The position numbers were made by a program, and so were the translations under genes. A stretch of 64,000 nucleotides of DNA, taken from contig JAKTTT010000009.1 of NCBI GenBank assembly GCA_030581615.1, forward strand, positions 1 to 64,000, written 5' to 3'. This DNA comes from Alloascoidea africana (taxonomy: Eukaryota > Ascomycota > Alloascoideomycetes > Alloascoideales > Alloascoideaceae). Position 1 is the stretch's first letter. Every line of letters starts with the position of its first letter. Positions 22,944 through 34,043 of this stretch are shown in pieces. Under the pieces are notes generated by a model that saw only the letters and a list, made by a program, of their open reading frames with translations, was not told the DNA's origin and did not search any database.

Positions 22944-24017
22944 CTTCGACTCTGGAGCAGACGATTCTTGATGGCGGCAGGAAACGGTGTGAAGCGATTA
23001 ATGACCGTTAATGCCCGTCACGTGCGCGTGGCTTCCGATGGTGTGAATCCTTCTTCTTTGTGGCCTGCCAATCTTGAGACTGCGGATTTAGGTTCCCTGG
23101 GGCTCTGGGAGCACCTGTTCTCGGTGCTGTGAGTTGCGGGCTGGATAGCGGTTCCGGAAGACACAATTAACAAATCGGAAAGCTGTACTCCTACTCCACT
23201 TTCCATTGAGTAGCAATCCCTAGTGCGGTGATGCCCAGCAGGCAGATCTCATACACGCAGCTCCAGAGCTCATCCCGTTCATTTAGCAGACAGAAAAGTG
23301 TCAAGAAAAACTCGTGAACAAGTAGTTACGCTTCTATTTGTTAAAGCTTGATGAATGCTATGCCAGAAAATGGTCAAGGTTGTTTTTCAAACGACAAAGA
23401 GCCATACAAAAAACTGAAAGAGACAATGCAGAGCCTTTCATGTGTTTAACCCGCCATGAATCTGAGTCAATGTTTGAATCCTCTCAATCCACACACATCC
23501 ATTTATTAATTCCAGGTACAGTACATGCTCTTGAATTGGTTTGCCAAGCCTTTCAATAAATCAAAGAGTGAATTACGTGACAACACAAGCTAGAGTGGTG
23601 GCAGTCGTCCAAAATAAAAGAAGGATTATACACTCAGTTTTGTGGGGCGCTGTAACTCCTGTCCTCACACGTTTTCTGTGAATTTGCCGAAGGAAATGGT
23701 ATGGAGTGCAAGCCTTCCGTATTGTTTCTGACATCTTTGGTTTTCATTCCTCAGTTAGAATATGATTGCCCATAAAAGATGAGTTCACTGATGAGTTTGG
23801 GCTCTATCAAGTTCTGTCTTCATAAAACCCCTTACGCTATTATCATAAGAAAAGAAAAGGAACGCCAACAACTAAAAATTGTTTCTCTGACCTTGTCTTC
23901 TCAATACTCTTGAAACTCGAGTAAAACCAGATAATGGCTTCACTCCCGAAAGTAGTCCTTCAAGCCTAAGACTTAACAAAGAGCAACCAACACTTGCCCA
24001 TCTTGCAGACCTTTGAT
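22944..24017. other. Intergenic region with F-box upstream duplicate
   Basis: No gene is seen. From about 23490 the sequence is recognisably similar to the region upstream of the third F-box copy (about 28450-28770), including tttattccaggtacatgctc-like and gagtttgggctct blocks. The repeated unit of the F-box family therefore includes some 500 bp of promoter. Confidence 0.6.
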
Positions 24018-25056
24018 CAATATCAGCAGTTCAAGTTCCCGAATCAAGCCACAATGACTGCAAAAGAACATCACAAACGACAGGTATCAATGCTTTACCC
24101 GATGAGATACTGGCACAGATATTTAGCTATCTAGATCTGAAAAGTTCCCGCCAAGTGGGCTTCGTTTGTAGAAAGCAGAAAGGAATTTTTTATCACGACG
24201 CTATTTGGGAAGAGTGATTTGTTCAGGAGTTTGGCACCAAGTTTTTTCCAAGCGTCTCGAAAAGTAAAAGCTGATAGTTTCATATTCTACTGGTAAGGTT
24301 GATATCTTTCAAACGCATAAGAAAACGGTTTCTGAAAGTGTAAATTCAGTACAAACCTCCACTTGGTAACAGCTTCATCTTAACAATCCTCAAATGTGCT
24401 TTGCCATATTTTCCCGGAAGATCACATAGAGAGGTCATCTTCAAAGTTGACTTTGCGGCAGGATATTGTGTAATAGGACAGGATAATGAGATTGTTCGAT
24501 ATGACGTGAACCAAAGCCAGGATGGGTTGCCCATATGGCCTTCACAGACTCTAAAGCTTGATGCCGCACTTGGTAAGGAAAACAAGCAGTGCATTGTCAT
24601 GGTATAGGAAGTGGTGGTAGCATAGTTGTGTATAATTCCTCCCTGGTACCAAAATTCATTTGTTCCCCACCCGAAATCCCCCAAAGCCATATCTTAATTG
24701 TTATTGGGATGTTTGGGCCAAAGACTAAGATGGGGTAGATTATATTAGACTGGACTACAATCCCGAGTCGGGTGCTGGAGCTATTGTTTTAGATGATAAC
24801 AATGTTCAATACTTTTGTTATGGGAAGAGTGGCTCAATGAAGTAAGACACCTTCAATATGAAATTTCTTGGAGCAGCAGAAGAGCAAGAAATTAGTACAG
24901 ACGAAACGGAAAATGATCAAGATTGGAAATCGACGACTTTGACGAAGATTTTGCGTTTGCCAGAGAAGATCAGTAATCTAAAATCGAGAATAGCTCGAAC
25001 CATGTTGAAGATGTAAACTATTAAGAAAGATAAATATGGAGATGCAGATAATTGAG
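24018..25056 (+). pseudogene. F-box protein pseudogene (first of three tandem copies)
   Basis: This stretch aligns with the start, a middle block and the end of the two intact F-box genes downstream. The position of the start codon reads ATA (24020-24022). The F-box (NALPDEILAQIFSYLDL) is followed by in-frame TGA codons at 24215-24217 and 24272-24274. The central third is missing, so the text jumps to the conserved block at about 24365-24600. The 3' end matches the last codons and stop of the third copy at about 25030-25056. It is a clear dead paralogue and not expressed as a full protein. Confidence 0.9.
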
Positions 25057-25509
25057 GATGGAAAGTAGTGTTGAGACAATGCCAGTTCCTAACTGTTATC
25101 CATATTGAAATTTGTATCTTTTAATCTAGGTTGAGTCTACACTGGATGCTTAATCCTTATGCCCCAATTACTATTATGCTGGAATTTGACTTGATAGATC
25201 TTAGTGTAACTTGACATTAACATTTCGCCAAACATTTGAACGGTGTTGCCGGAGAGGGAGGAATGACTCGAAGTGCTGGGCTGTCTATGGGTCGGCGAGG
25301 GAAGAGAATAAATAGAGCCGTGAGAAGGTTTTAACAAGAAACTATGGTTTGAAACCAAGATTTAACAAGTAGCGCAACTAGTGCTGATACATCTTACAGA
25401 CCTGTAATGCGAAGGATGTTAATAAGTGATCCAATCTTACACATACATCTAAAGATTTAGAACTCGGGCTAAAGAATACAAACACAGTAATTAGATCTTT
25501 AAAGATAAA
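25057..25509. other. Intergenic region before F-box gene A
   Basis: About 450 bp with no gene. It should contain the promoter of the F-box gene starting at 25510; no TATA box or known site stands out. Confidence 0.5.
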
Positions 25510-27132
25510 ATGTCAGTTCAAGCTCCAAAATCAAGCAAAAATGATGGCAAACATACATCCCAAGTGACAGATATTAATGCTTTACCCGATGAAATGCTGG
25601 TACATGCCTTTGGATATCTAGATCTGGGTTCGTTCCACCAAGTGGGCTTCGTTTGCAGAAGATGGAAAAGAATTGTTCATAACGACGCTATTTGGGAAGA
25701 TGTTTTTGTTCAGGAGTTTGGCACCAAATCTTTTCCAAGCGTCTCGAAAAGTAAAAGCTGGCGAGAGGAGTACCGCTACAGAAAGTTTTGTCTTCGAAAA
25801 TGGAGTAAAAGGCAACTCACACTTATCGGTCATGATGGAATTATTGACAACTTCGAACCTGACTTTAAAAATAATCGTCATCTGGTATATTCAAAATATA
25901 CTGGTATGGTTGATATCTTTGACCTACATAAGGCAAAGATTTCTGTAAGTGCTCAATTTGAACCTCACAATGTGAATTTTAGTGTCTCTTCATCAGATGC
26001 CTTTGCACTTGAGCTTCAAGATGGCTCAATTAAAACAGTGTTGTTATCACAAGACAAATCCACAAGTTATCATTGTGGTACGCTTTCACCACCCTCACAA
26101 GACAGGTTTACGGCTCTATGCCTCAACAAGCAGGATATCCACAACAACAAAACTTCGCTTTATACTGGAGATAAGGGGGGTAAGATACAAGCTTGGGATC
26201 TCAAACACAGCAAACTGCTTGCGGAATGGCAAGTAAGTACAGACCATCATGCTGTCGTCAATATTTTTGCAGACTTTAAGGGCTCCCTCGTGGCGAGAGA
26301 TAGAACAGGAAATGTGTATTACAAAACTCCACATAGTGACGACTTCACCTTAACAATCCTCAAATGTGCTTTGCCATATTTTCCCGGAAGATCACATAGA
26401 GAGGTCATCTTCAAAGTTGACTTTGCTGCAGGATATTGTATATTAGGGAAGGGCAATGAGATTGTTCGATATGATATGAACCAAAGCCAGGATGGGTTGC
26501 CCAAATGGCCTTCACAGACTCTAAAGCTTGACGCCGCGCTTGGCAAGGACAACAAGCAATTCTTTTTCTACAATTCAATTGATGAGAAATCACTACTGAC
26601 ATACGATAAGTCACTTGTTGGTGGAGGTGCTTGCTTGGCCACTTTGCTGATTGGAACAGGCGAAATTGTCATATTTGACATCCGTCAGCACTCAGATGAC
26701 GAATGGCTGAAGCCGACAGTCATCATTTCGCAGGCTTATTTATCAGATGGGCTTTACGAACCAAATAATGAGCCCTTGAACATGGCCTCCATTTCAAACA
26801 ACTCTCTGGTTCTTTTGGTAGGTCTTTCTGGTGGAAAGAATGGGGGGGCCATTGTGGTGCATGATACCCTCACTGGTTTCAAACTTCTTTCGTTCCGCGT
26901 CAAAATTCCCCCCAAATGTCTCTCAGATGCGATGAATAGATGCTACAATAGGACTGGAGTTGGATTTATCACGCTGGACGATCCAGAGTCGTGTGCTGGA
27001 GCTACTGTTCTAGATGATTGTGCTGTACTTTACTTTACATATGGAAGGAATAGCTTAATCGCGGAAGGAGCTTTCAATAAAAATGGCCTTGACACTACTG
27101 AAGAGGGAAAAACCAGTACAGGCATAAAATAA
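25510..27132 (+). CDS. F-box protein with propeller-like repeats (tandem copy A)
   Basis: A single exon of 540 residues. The F-box lies at residues about 22-70 (INALPDEMLVHAFGYLDL ... VCRRWKRIVHNDAIWEDVF), so the protein probably docks on Skp1 as substrate receptor of an SCF ubiquitin ligase. The remainder is beta-rich, with WD-like strands (SLYTGDKGGKIQAWDLKHSK at about 220, and FDIRQHSDDEWLKP), suggesting a propeller that selects the substrate. No one-to-one Saccharomyces homologue is recognised. Compared with copy B the C-terminus is shorter: the frame stops at 27132, while the following bases still resemble copy B's lysine-rich tail, so the end was lost recently. A block near 26340-26540 is almost identical in all three copies. 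Confidence 0.88.
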   Translation: MSVQAPKSSKNDGKHTSQVTDINALPDEMLVHAFGYLDLGSFHQVGFVCRRWKRIVHNDAIWEDVFVQEFGTKSFPSVSKSKSWREEYRYRKFCLRKWSKRQLTLIGHDGIIDNFEPDFKNNRHLVYSKYTGMVDIFDLHKAKISVSAQFEPHNVNFSVSSSDAFALELQDGSIKTVLLSQDKSTSYHCGTLSPPSQDRFTALCLNKQDIHNNKTSLYTGDKGGKIQAWDLKHSKLLAEWQVSTDHHAVVNIFADFKGSLVARDRTGNVYYKTPHSDDFTLTILKCALPYFPGRSHREVIFKVDFAAGYCILGKGNEIVRYDMNQSQDGLPKWPSQTLKLDAALGKDNKQFFFYNSIDEKSLLTYDKSLVGGGACLATLLIGTGEIVIFDIRQHSDDEWLKPTVIISQAYLSDGLYEPNNEPLNMASISNNSLVLLVGLSGGKNGGAIVVHDTLTGFKLLSFRVKIPPKCLSDAMNRCYNRTGVGFITLDDPESCAGATVLDDCAVLYFTYGRNSLIAEGAFNKNGLDTTEEGKTSTGIK

Positions 27133-28775
27133 AGGATAATTACCAGCGTTGGAGATTTACGAGGATCTTTTTGATAAAGGAGATCAGTGATGTAAAGCCG
27201 AGAATGATTCGAACGAAGACGAAGAAGGAAGGCACGAAGAAATACAAATATGGAGTTACGGACAAATGGGATTAGAGAGTAGTGTTGAAACAACGCCAGT
27301 ACCTGAAAGTCCTAACTGTCATTTGTGTCAAAATTTGTCTCTTATAATTTGTTTTCCCAGAAATCCAGAATGGCATGGATTGAACCTAAACTGAGCGCTT
27401 AGTCCTTTCACATAACACTGCTCCTCAAACCATCCACAGTAATGCTAATGCAATATATTCCTTGCAAAATAATACTGTTAACAATGATTTTACGGTCTTT
27501 ATAAGAGCAATTCCCAGTGTTGAAGAATGAAGTTCATAACTTGGTCTTTTAGCAGTCTGAGTTGGTTAGGTGTATGTGTATTGCAAATAAAACAGAGTAA
27601 AAAATCAGCAAACAAGAAAAAGGGAAATGAAGCCGAATGCTTTTACAAAGAGTGCTCTGATGAGGGACAAGAGTTGTTTTTATGGGAGTAAAATGATGAA
27701 CAAGTACACAAGTATCTGACCAGTGAAAATAATAAAGAATTTTCTTCAAGAGGAAAGAATTAAAGGTTATCTAAATACTGAGGTCTGAATGATACCGCAA
27801 TGCTAAAAAGTGCTGTAACGAAACCATCGCGGAAACCAACAGCTTTCAAAACTGACTAAGGAATAGTGAAATATGGAGAATGTTTGTGACGAGTCTGTAT
27901 ATTGAGGGACGCTTCAAAGCTAAAATAACTGGTCATGTCTAAACACAATTGCTTGATACTTGGTGTAAACGAGAAACGAGTAAAAATGGAACATTCTAGC
28001 AAGACAAAGATCCAATGTACAGCCACTAAGACTGAAAACGACATTGAATTGGGGGTTTGTTTGAGCGTGCCCTTCGGCTTTCGGTTCCAGATCCGATTGT
28101 GTTTTGGCAACAATTGGAATATAGCTTGGAGAATGCTCAAAAACCTGCCGCTGAAGTACCACCAAACTTGAAAGCACAATTGAAATGGTTTGGGAAAACT
28201 ACCTGCCTCTTTTGTCAAAATTTGGTTATTCCTATGCAGATTTTTTTGAGCGATGGACGCCAGACTGTTAGGATACGGATGTCCCTGACTCACGGCATCC
28301 CGGTTTTAGCCGAGTCATTCTTCTATCTATATAGCATTGTTCCTACATATCAATAGACAACCTACTGAAAATGTACATAAATTTTCCTTTAACTCATGTT
28401 AACGAGCCAAAAACTAAGCCAATGGTTGAAAACGTAGCATTCTCATCTCAATCCAACCACATTTATTCCAGGTACATGCTCTTTCCAAATTGTTCAAACA
28501 AGCAAAGAGCAGATGTGTGACTAAAATATTGGAGTGCTGGCTGTTGTCCAAAAATGAGGCAATGAAACACCTAATATACACTGTTTTTAAAAGCAATAGC
28601 CTTCTGTACATTGCTTCTCTTATCTTTGATTTTCGCTCCTCAGTTATAGGTCTCTTAAAATACGATCGCCCAATTAAGCTAATTCCTCTGAGTTTGGGCT
28701 CTTTCGCTGTCCATCTTCACAAAACCCCTTCCTCTGCCTAATGATGAGCAACCAACACTTGCAGACCTTTGATCA
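27133..28775. other. Intergenic region between F-box copies
   Basis: About 1.6 kb. The first 160 bp are the decayed former C-terminal coding end of copy A plus a shared 3' flank; the last 330 bp resemble the promoter region of the pseudogene copy. In between I see no gene; the frames are short and overlap on both strands. Confidence 0.5.
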
Positions 28776-30512
28776 ATGTTAGTAGTTCAAGATCCCAAAT
28801 CAAGCAAAAATGATGGCAAACATACATCCCAGGTGACAGATATAGATATAAACGCTTTACCCGATGAAATACTGGTACATGTCTTTGGGTATCTAGATCT
28901 GGAAAGTTCCCACCAAGTGGGCTCCGTTTGCAGAAGATGGAAAAGAATTGTTCATAACGACGCTATTTGGGAAGAGGTTTTTGTTCAGGAGTTTGGCACC
29001 AAATCTTTTCCAAGCGTCTCGAAAAGTAAAAGCTGGCGAGAGGAGTACCTCTACAGAAAGTTTTGCCTTGGAAAGTGGAGCAAAGGACGACTCACTTCTC
29101 ACGCAATTATTGGCCATTATAGCTTTTTTGAAAACTTTGAAGCTGACTTCAAAAATGATCGCTTGCTGTCATACTCATGCCATGGTAAACTTAATATCGA
29201 TAAGCTACATAAGAAACAGTTTTCTGTGAATATGAATTCTGAACTTTGCAATTCGTATCATGCTGTCGCTTCGCCTGATGCCCTTGCAGTTGAACTTGAA
29301 GACGGCACAATTAGAACAGTTTTACTCTCTCAAGGCAATCCCACAAATTGTATTTATAGCTCACTCTCACCTGTCAATTCTGCAAAATTTCTTGCTGTAT
29401 GTCTTAACAAGCAAAGCATTCACAAAAACAATGTTTCACTGTATACTGGAGACTCGAGGGGCAAGATACATGCTTGGGATCTCAGACACAGCAAAATGCT
29501 AACTGAATGGCAAGTAGAAACAGATGGCTTTGGTATCAGTCATATTTTTGCAGACTTTAAGGGATCTATCTTGGCTAGAGATCTAGGAGGAAGATTGTAC
29601 TACAAGACTCCGCCTAGCAAAGACTTTGTATTAGCAATTTCCGAAAGCATTAGGCTACCTAATCCCGGGCAGATTGTTGTACCAAGCAAAGATTTCATCT
29701 TCAAGGTAGACTTTGCGGCAGGATATTGTGTAATAGGACAGGGCAATGAGATTGTTCGATATGACATGAACCAAAGCCAGGATGGGTTGCCCAGATGGCC
29801 TTCACAGACTCTAAAGCTTGACACCGCGCTTGGTAAGGAAAGCAAGCAGTGCATTGTCGATAGCTCGATTGATGAGACATCACTTCTGACATACGATAAA
29901 TCACTTGTTGGTGGGGATGCCTGTTTGGCCACTGTGTTGGTTAAGACTGGTGAAATTGTCATATTTGACATCCGTCAGCACTCAGATGACGAATGGCTGA
30001 AGCCGACAGCCATCATCAGAGATTATACCTCGGATTCTGATGATCTGCCTATGTACTGGAGAGTTTCTGCGCTTGCAAACAGCTCTTTGGTGGTTATGGT
30101 AGGTCATTTTGGTGAGAAGAAAGATGGGTGCATAATTGTGTATGATGCCCTCGCTGGCACAAGGATTCTTTTATTCTGTACTACAATTCCCAGAAAGGTT
30201 CGTATCCTTCTGCCTGGTCAGATGAGTTCGGCTCGAGTAAGCTTCATTAGACTGGATGGCAATCCCGAGTCCGGGGGTGGAGCTATTGTTATGGGTGGTA
30301 ATACTATTGAATACTTTTGTTATGGGAAGAGTAGCTCAATCGAAGAAGCAAGTATTAGCACAGACAAACGTGGAAGATTGAAACAGAATTGCCAGGCTTG
30401 GAGGTCGATCTTGCGCTTGCCAGAGATCAGTGCTATAAAGCGGAGAATGGCTGAAGCGAGGATAAAGAAGAAAAGCTCGAAAAAAGACACATATGGAGAT
30501 ACAAATAATTGA
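28776..30512 (+). CDS. F-box protein with propeller-like repeats (tandem copy B)
   Basis: A single exon of 578 residues, start MLVVQDPKSSKN at an ATG. The F-box at residues about 25-75 (INALPDEILVHVFGYLDL) is nearly identical to copy A; the middle part is diverged, while the block around residues 305-395 and the VIFDIRQHSDDEWLKP segment are again near-identical. The C-terminus ends in a basic helix rich in Lys (about 545-578) that copies A and pseudo have lost or truncated. The predicted role is an SCF substrate receptor; the substrate is unknown. The pattern of identical and diverged blocks points to gene conversion between copies or strong local constraint. Confidence 0.88.
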   Translation: MLVVQDPKSSKNDGKHTSQVTDIDINALPDEILVHVFGYLDLESSHQVGSVCRRWKRIVHNDAIWEEVFVQEFGTKSFPSVSKSKSWREEYLYRKFCLGKWSKGRLTSHAIIGHYSFFENFEADFKNDRLLSYSCHGKLNIDKLHKKQFSVNMNSELCNSYHAVASPDALAVELEDGTIRTVLLSQGNPTNCIYSSLSPVNSAKFLAVCLNKQSIHKNNVSLYTGDSRGKIHAWDLRHSKMLTEWQVETDGFGISHIFADFKGSILARDLGGRLYYKTPPSKDFVLAISESIRLPNPGQIVVPSKDFIFKVDFAAGYCVIGQGNEIVRYDMNQSQDGLPRWPSQTLKLDTALGKESKQCIVDSSIDETSLLTYDKSLVGGDACLATVLVKTGEIVIFDIRQHSDDEWLKPTAIIRDYTSDSDDLPMYWRVSALANSSLVVMVGHFGEKKDGCIIVYDALAGTRILLFCTTIPRKVRILLPGQMSSARVSFIRLDGNPESGGGAIVMGGNTIEYFCYGKSSSIEEASISTDKRGRLKQNCQAWRSILRLPEISAIKRRMAEARIKKKSSKKDTYGDTNN

Positions 30513-31012
30513 GGTTGGAAAGTAGTGTTAACACAATGCCAATTCCTAAAAGTCTTAATTGTCCATGGTCTTAGAAATTTAGCTCTTGAAGCCTGTTCTC
30601 AAGAAATCCAAGAGGATATAAACAAGCAACAGTAATGAGAAATATACTGTTGATTGTCTTGAATCAAAGAGTCTCTCCTAATAATTGAGAAGATTCCGAT
30701 GGAGTTAATTCTATCTTGTAATTGGGACTTGTAGAACTCTTATTGATAAACTATATGCTTGCGTTTGTTCCTTCTCCTTGTGATATTCTATCTGCATATT
30801 TTCCGCCAGCTGTCACTAACCAGAGCTGTTGAAAAATCCCATTTGCCTCTTGATCCCCAATACTAAACAAACTATACGATCTAAGAGAAGGCAAGAGCGC
30901 AAATCTAGGGTTACAATTAGATAATATATTATGTAACAGAGCACGTGGGCTGATTTGAGCTTTGCTTCACCTTTCTTTCCTCTCTTTTTCTTCCATCACC
31001 AACTCTTCTGCA
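30513..31012. promoter_or_regulatory. Intergenic region upstream of the CCCH protein gene
   Basis: About 500 bp with no gene. A pyrimidine-rich stretch (ctttctttcctctctttttcttcc, about 30970-30995) directly precedes the start codon at 31013, typical of a yeast promoter/5' leader. Confidence 0.4.
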
Positions 31013-32529
31013 ATGTCTGAGAAAGATTTGCTGATGCAGATAGCATCAGTGGCAGGTAAGGAGGGCTAGAATGGGCGACATGATTATTGGCTGATCTAAC
31101 TGAAGCACGAAAAAAGGTGCCATTAACAAACACAAGAATTCAGCAAACAGCAGAGGCAACTACTCATCGCAGCCATTGCCTTATAATTCTTCACGCTCTA
31201 CCAGAGGCTATTCAAGAGGTACGCTGACAGCTATTCTTATCAAGCCGTGACGCTTTCGCTAATGTGATAGGTGGTGGAAATGGAAGAGGCGGTCGGCCGC
31301 CTCGTAGCATTCGCGGGTATCCATACTCGTATGGAGGCAGAGGAAGAGGAAGAGGTTCCTTTTTTTATAATCCGCCATCATCAAATACCGTTCAGGCTTA
31401 CTCAGCACCTATACCTCTAAATACCAATTCTACGCCGAATCAAATTACGGAGAACTCGTTTAAAGGTCCTATAATACCATCAAATATATCCTCAAAAGAA
31501 GCTAGGCAGCGCTTGAGGTACGAAAAGCAAAAGAGTGAACTGGCATCATTACCAAAAGTTAAAATTCAAGGAGTTGAATACGCTATCAAAAAGAATGGTG
31601 TAGAACTTGTGGCAATAACGAGCTTTGAGAAGAAAGTTAAACTAAAAGGACAGTTAATATATGACGGCGAGCTTTATAAAGGGAAGAGAGGAAAATTTTT
31701 CAAAGAAAACAAAACTCCCAATAGGTTTGTCTATATTTTAAACGACCTGAAACTACAAGCTATGACGTCTAACATGGTAACAGCGAGCGGTATTGCACGT
31801 TTTATACATTAGGTGGTTATTGGTTCTTTTAATTCTCTGTGTCGACTGATAAAACATACTAACATCTTGTGCCTTTGAACAACGGCAGGCTCTTGTATCC
31901 GCGGCTCCTCCTGCCAATTCAAGCATGATCCCAACCACAGAGGTGTTTGTAAGGATTATCTTCGTGGGTTGTGTAAAAATCTACCTTCCGAATGTAATCT
32001 ATCGCATCAGCCAAACTCTCATAATAGCCCTCATTGTTCGTTTTTCAGCAAAGGAAGTTGCATAAATGGGGACAATTGTAAGTTTATTCACGTTAAGCTT
32101 GGTGACTCTGCCCCTATTTGCTCGGACTTTGTACTCTGTGGCTGGTGTGATCTAGGCGACCGGTGCATGAAGAGACATGTTTTAGATATTTGTCCCGATT
32201 TTTATAATGTCGGGGCTTGTCCAAGAGGATCAAGCTGTAAACTGAAACACATCAGGGGCTCTTTGTCATCTAATAAAATTGAGAATACTATAAACAGCGA
32301 AGATAGGAAGGAAAATGTCAATGACAGAATTGATCTAGCTGCACTAACCAATAGTTTAATGACCACGGATGATGATGATGCTGACGAAAGCTTGGATGAA
32401 GATAATTCTGGTGAGGAGCGTTATTCAACTGATGAGTCTGAATCAGATTCAGACTCGGAATCAGATGATGAAAACTCGCAAGACTTGTCTTCTGGAGCTT
32501 TCTCAAATGAGGATTACATCAAGCTTTGA
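31013..32529 (+). CDS. Five-CCCH zinc finger protein, ZC3H3/Red5-like, five exons
   Basis: Exons: 31013-31055, 31117-31218, 31271-31724, 31784-31812 (29 nt) and 31889-32529, giving 422 residues with all phases consistent. The N-terminal half is Gly/Arg/Tyr-rich (RGRGRG), followed by a conserved-looking basic patch. Then come five consecutive CCCH fingers, the first created by joining the 29-nt exon (RYCTFYTLG) to the last exon (SCIRGSSCQFKH). Fingers 4 and 5 (CSDF..., then CPDFYNVGACPRGSSCKLKH) closely resemble human ZC3H3 as I remember it. The fission-yeast relative Red5 acts in the MTREC/NURS complex that hands nuclear RNA to the exosome. The tail is acidic/Ser-rich. Intron 4 has an unusual donor (GTGGTT, or GTTATT three bases on) but a perfect TACTAAC branch; intron 3 has GTTTGT. 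The function in this yeast is inferred. Confidence 0.85.
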
Positions 32530-32742
32530 ATTTTTTCTTATCTTCTTTTCACACATTTGTCTTGATTTTTCTTTATGTATTTTTAGCTCGTTATGTAGAG
32601 GGTGGGCAAGCTCCATCATAAAAAATTCGAAAAAAGAAAAAAGAAAAGCAAGGAGAACAAGAAAAAGAAAAAGAAAAAAGAATGAGATGAAAACAGAGCA
32701 AAACCAATAACGCATTAAAATAGCATAATAATATTGAGCAAA

Positions 32743-33347
32743 ATGAAGTTAGAGCATAACCAGGCACTTGATTTAGCGGTAGTCCCTTGTACTGTGTACT
32801 GCTACGATATGAGGCTTAGAAAGTCGGTTTTATTGCAAGGCTTTGAGAATTGTATCAAGGTAAGCTGCAACTTCCAGGGCTGGTTGCGTTGGCTAAACCA
32901 AGTTGTTTACTCCGACGTTTTGGCCAATGATTTGTAGTGCTTTGGAGCTATTTAACTCTTTTAATAAGGACGCCAGGCTCTGGAGTAAGTGTTGAATTGT
33001 AATACATTTCTCCATCAGACAGACTTTGCAGAAATGAAACTAGTTTATTGTGATTTCTGTCTTTACTTAGCACATATCGAGTTTGTCTAATGCGGACAGT
33101 TCAGGGAACGAAAGTTTCAGGTCAAGACTACAACAATTGCTTTTTTTCCCTTAAGGATCAAGGATCAGGAGAATGGTCACTATTTGTAAACAACTCAAAC
33201 CATGAACCGTTTAAATTAGGATCTTACAAACGTTTTGTGGCTATTACGGTGTTGAGCAAGAAGGATCTAGAACGGCCAAGAAGTGAGATCATGGAGGAGA
33301 TATATGTCGTCAAATATGCTGTAGATGCCCTAAAAATTGTATTGTAG
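32743..33347 (+). CDS. Small unidentified protein, probably two exons
   Basis: The ATG at 32743 opens 39 codons (MKLEHNQALDLAVV...) ending at a good donor, CAAG/GTAAGC (32860). A second open stretch at 33105-33347 (GTKVSGQDYNNCFFSLKDQ... to ALKIVL) follows a TCTAAT...TTCAG acceptor. This joins in phase to 120 residues with a 245-bp intron, long for this genome, so an exon may have been missed. The mix of short beta strands and a C-terminal helix would suit an OB-fold, but no family is recognised. It sits between the CCCH gene and a gap of 700 bp. Confidence 0.4.
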
Positions 33348-34043
33348 ATGTGAAAAAGGTGTAGAATTCCAAATTAGTAATTTTTATTATTCTATCAATG
33401 ACAGTTGGACTAAAGAAGTCAACTCTATTTCGTATATAGCCGTTTCTTAATTACTCTTCCAAAAAGCAAGCCTTTAGGCAAATGTGCCACAAAAAAAGCT
33501 TGATTCTTGTTTTTTTCTAGAATTGAGATTTAAGGCCTTTTTCCATTTTTAGGCCGACATAGTGTAGTTCATGTCTGATATTGCTCCCCCAGGCTTGACA
33601 CTTACTCGCTTTGAATTAGATCAGCAAAAACTTGATGGAGAAGGAGGAGGATGTATGGGTGTTTTGGAGGGTTACGAGTTGACAGCTTCACCACCTCCAT
33701 TGACTTTCTGATCCTACTTGCTTCAAGGTCACACTTAGCGTTTCCATAGTTCAAGCTTTATTTCATTCCTTCTTCTTTTTTGCGATAAGCCTGAGGAACT
33801 TGTTATAATAAACCAAGTGGAAAGTAAAGAAATCGAAGCTGGTGGAGCTCATATTCAATTCTCTCCGCTATTTATGTCTCCTTGATTCCAATATAATGAA
33901 CATCCTTTTTTAATGACCTTTTAATCTAATATTATTGACAGCCACTACGCATACTTTTACAAACCTCTCTTGCAAGAAACCAAGGTGAACTGACAACATC
34001 ACAGTGCATACATTCTTTAGATTTTCGTCTTCAACACTAGGAC
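33348..34043. other. Intergenic region with a small ORF
   Basis: No recognised gene. A 46-codon frame at 33571-33711 (MSDIAPPGLTLTRFEL...) starts at an ATG and looks protein-like but could be chance or an unfound exon. The rest holds the promoter of the gene at 34044. Confidence 0.35.
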
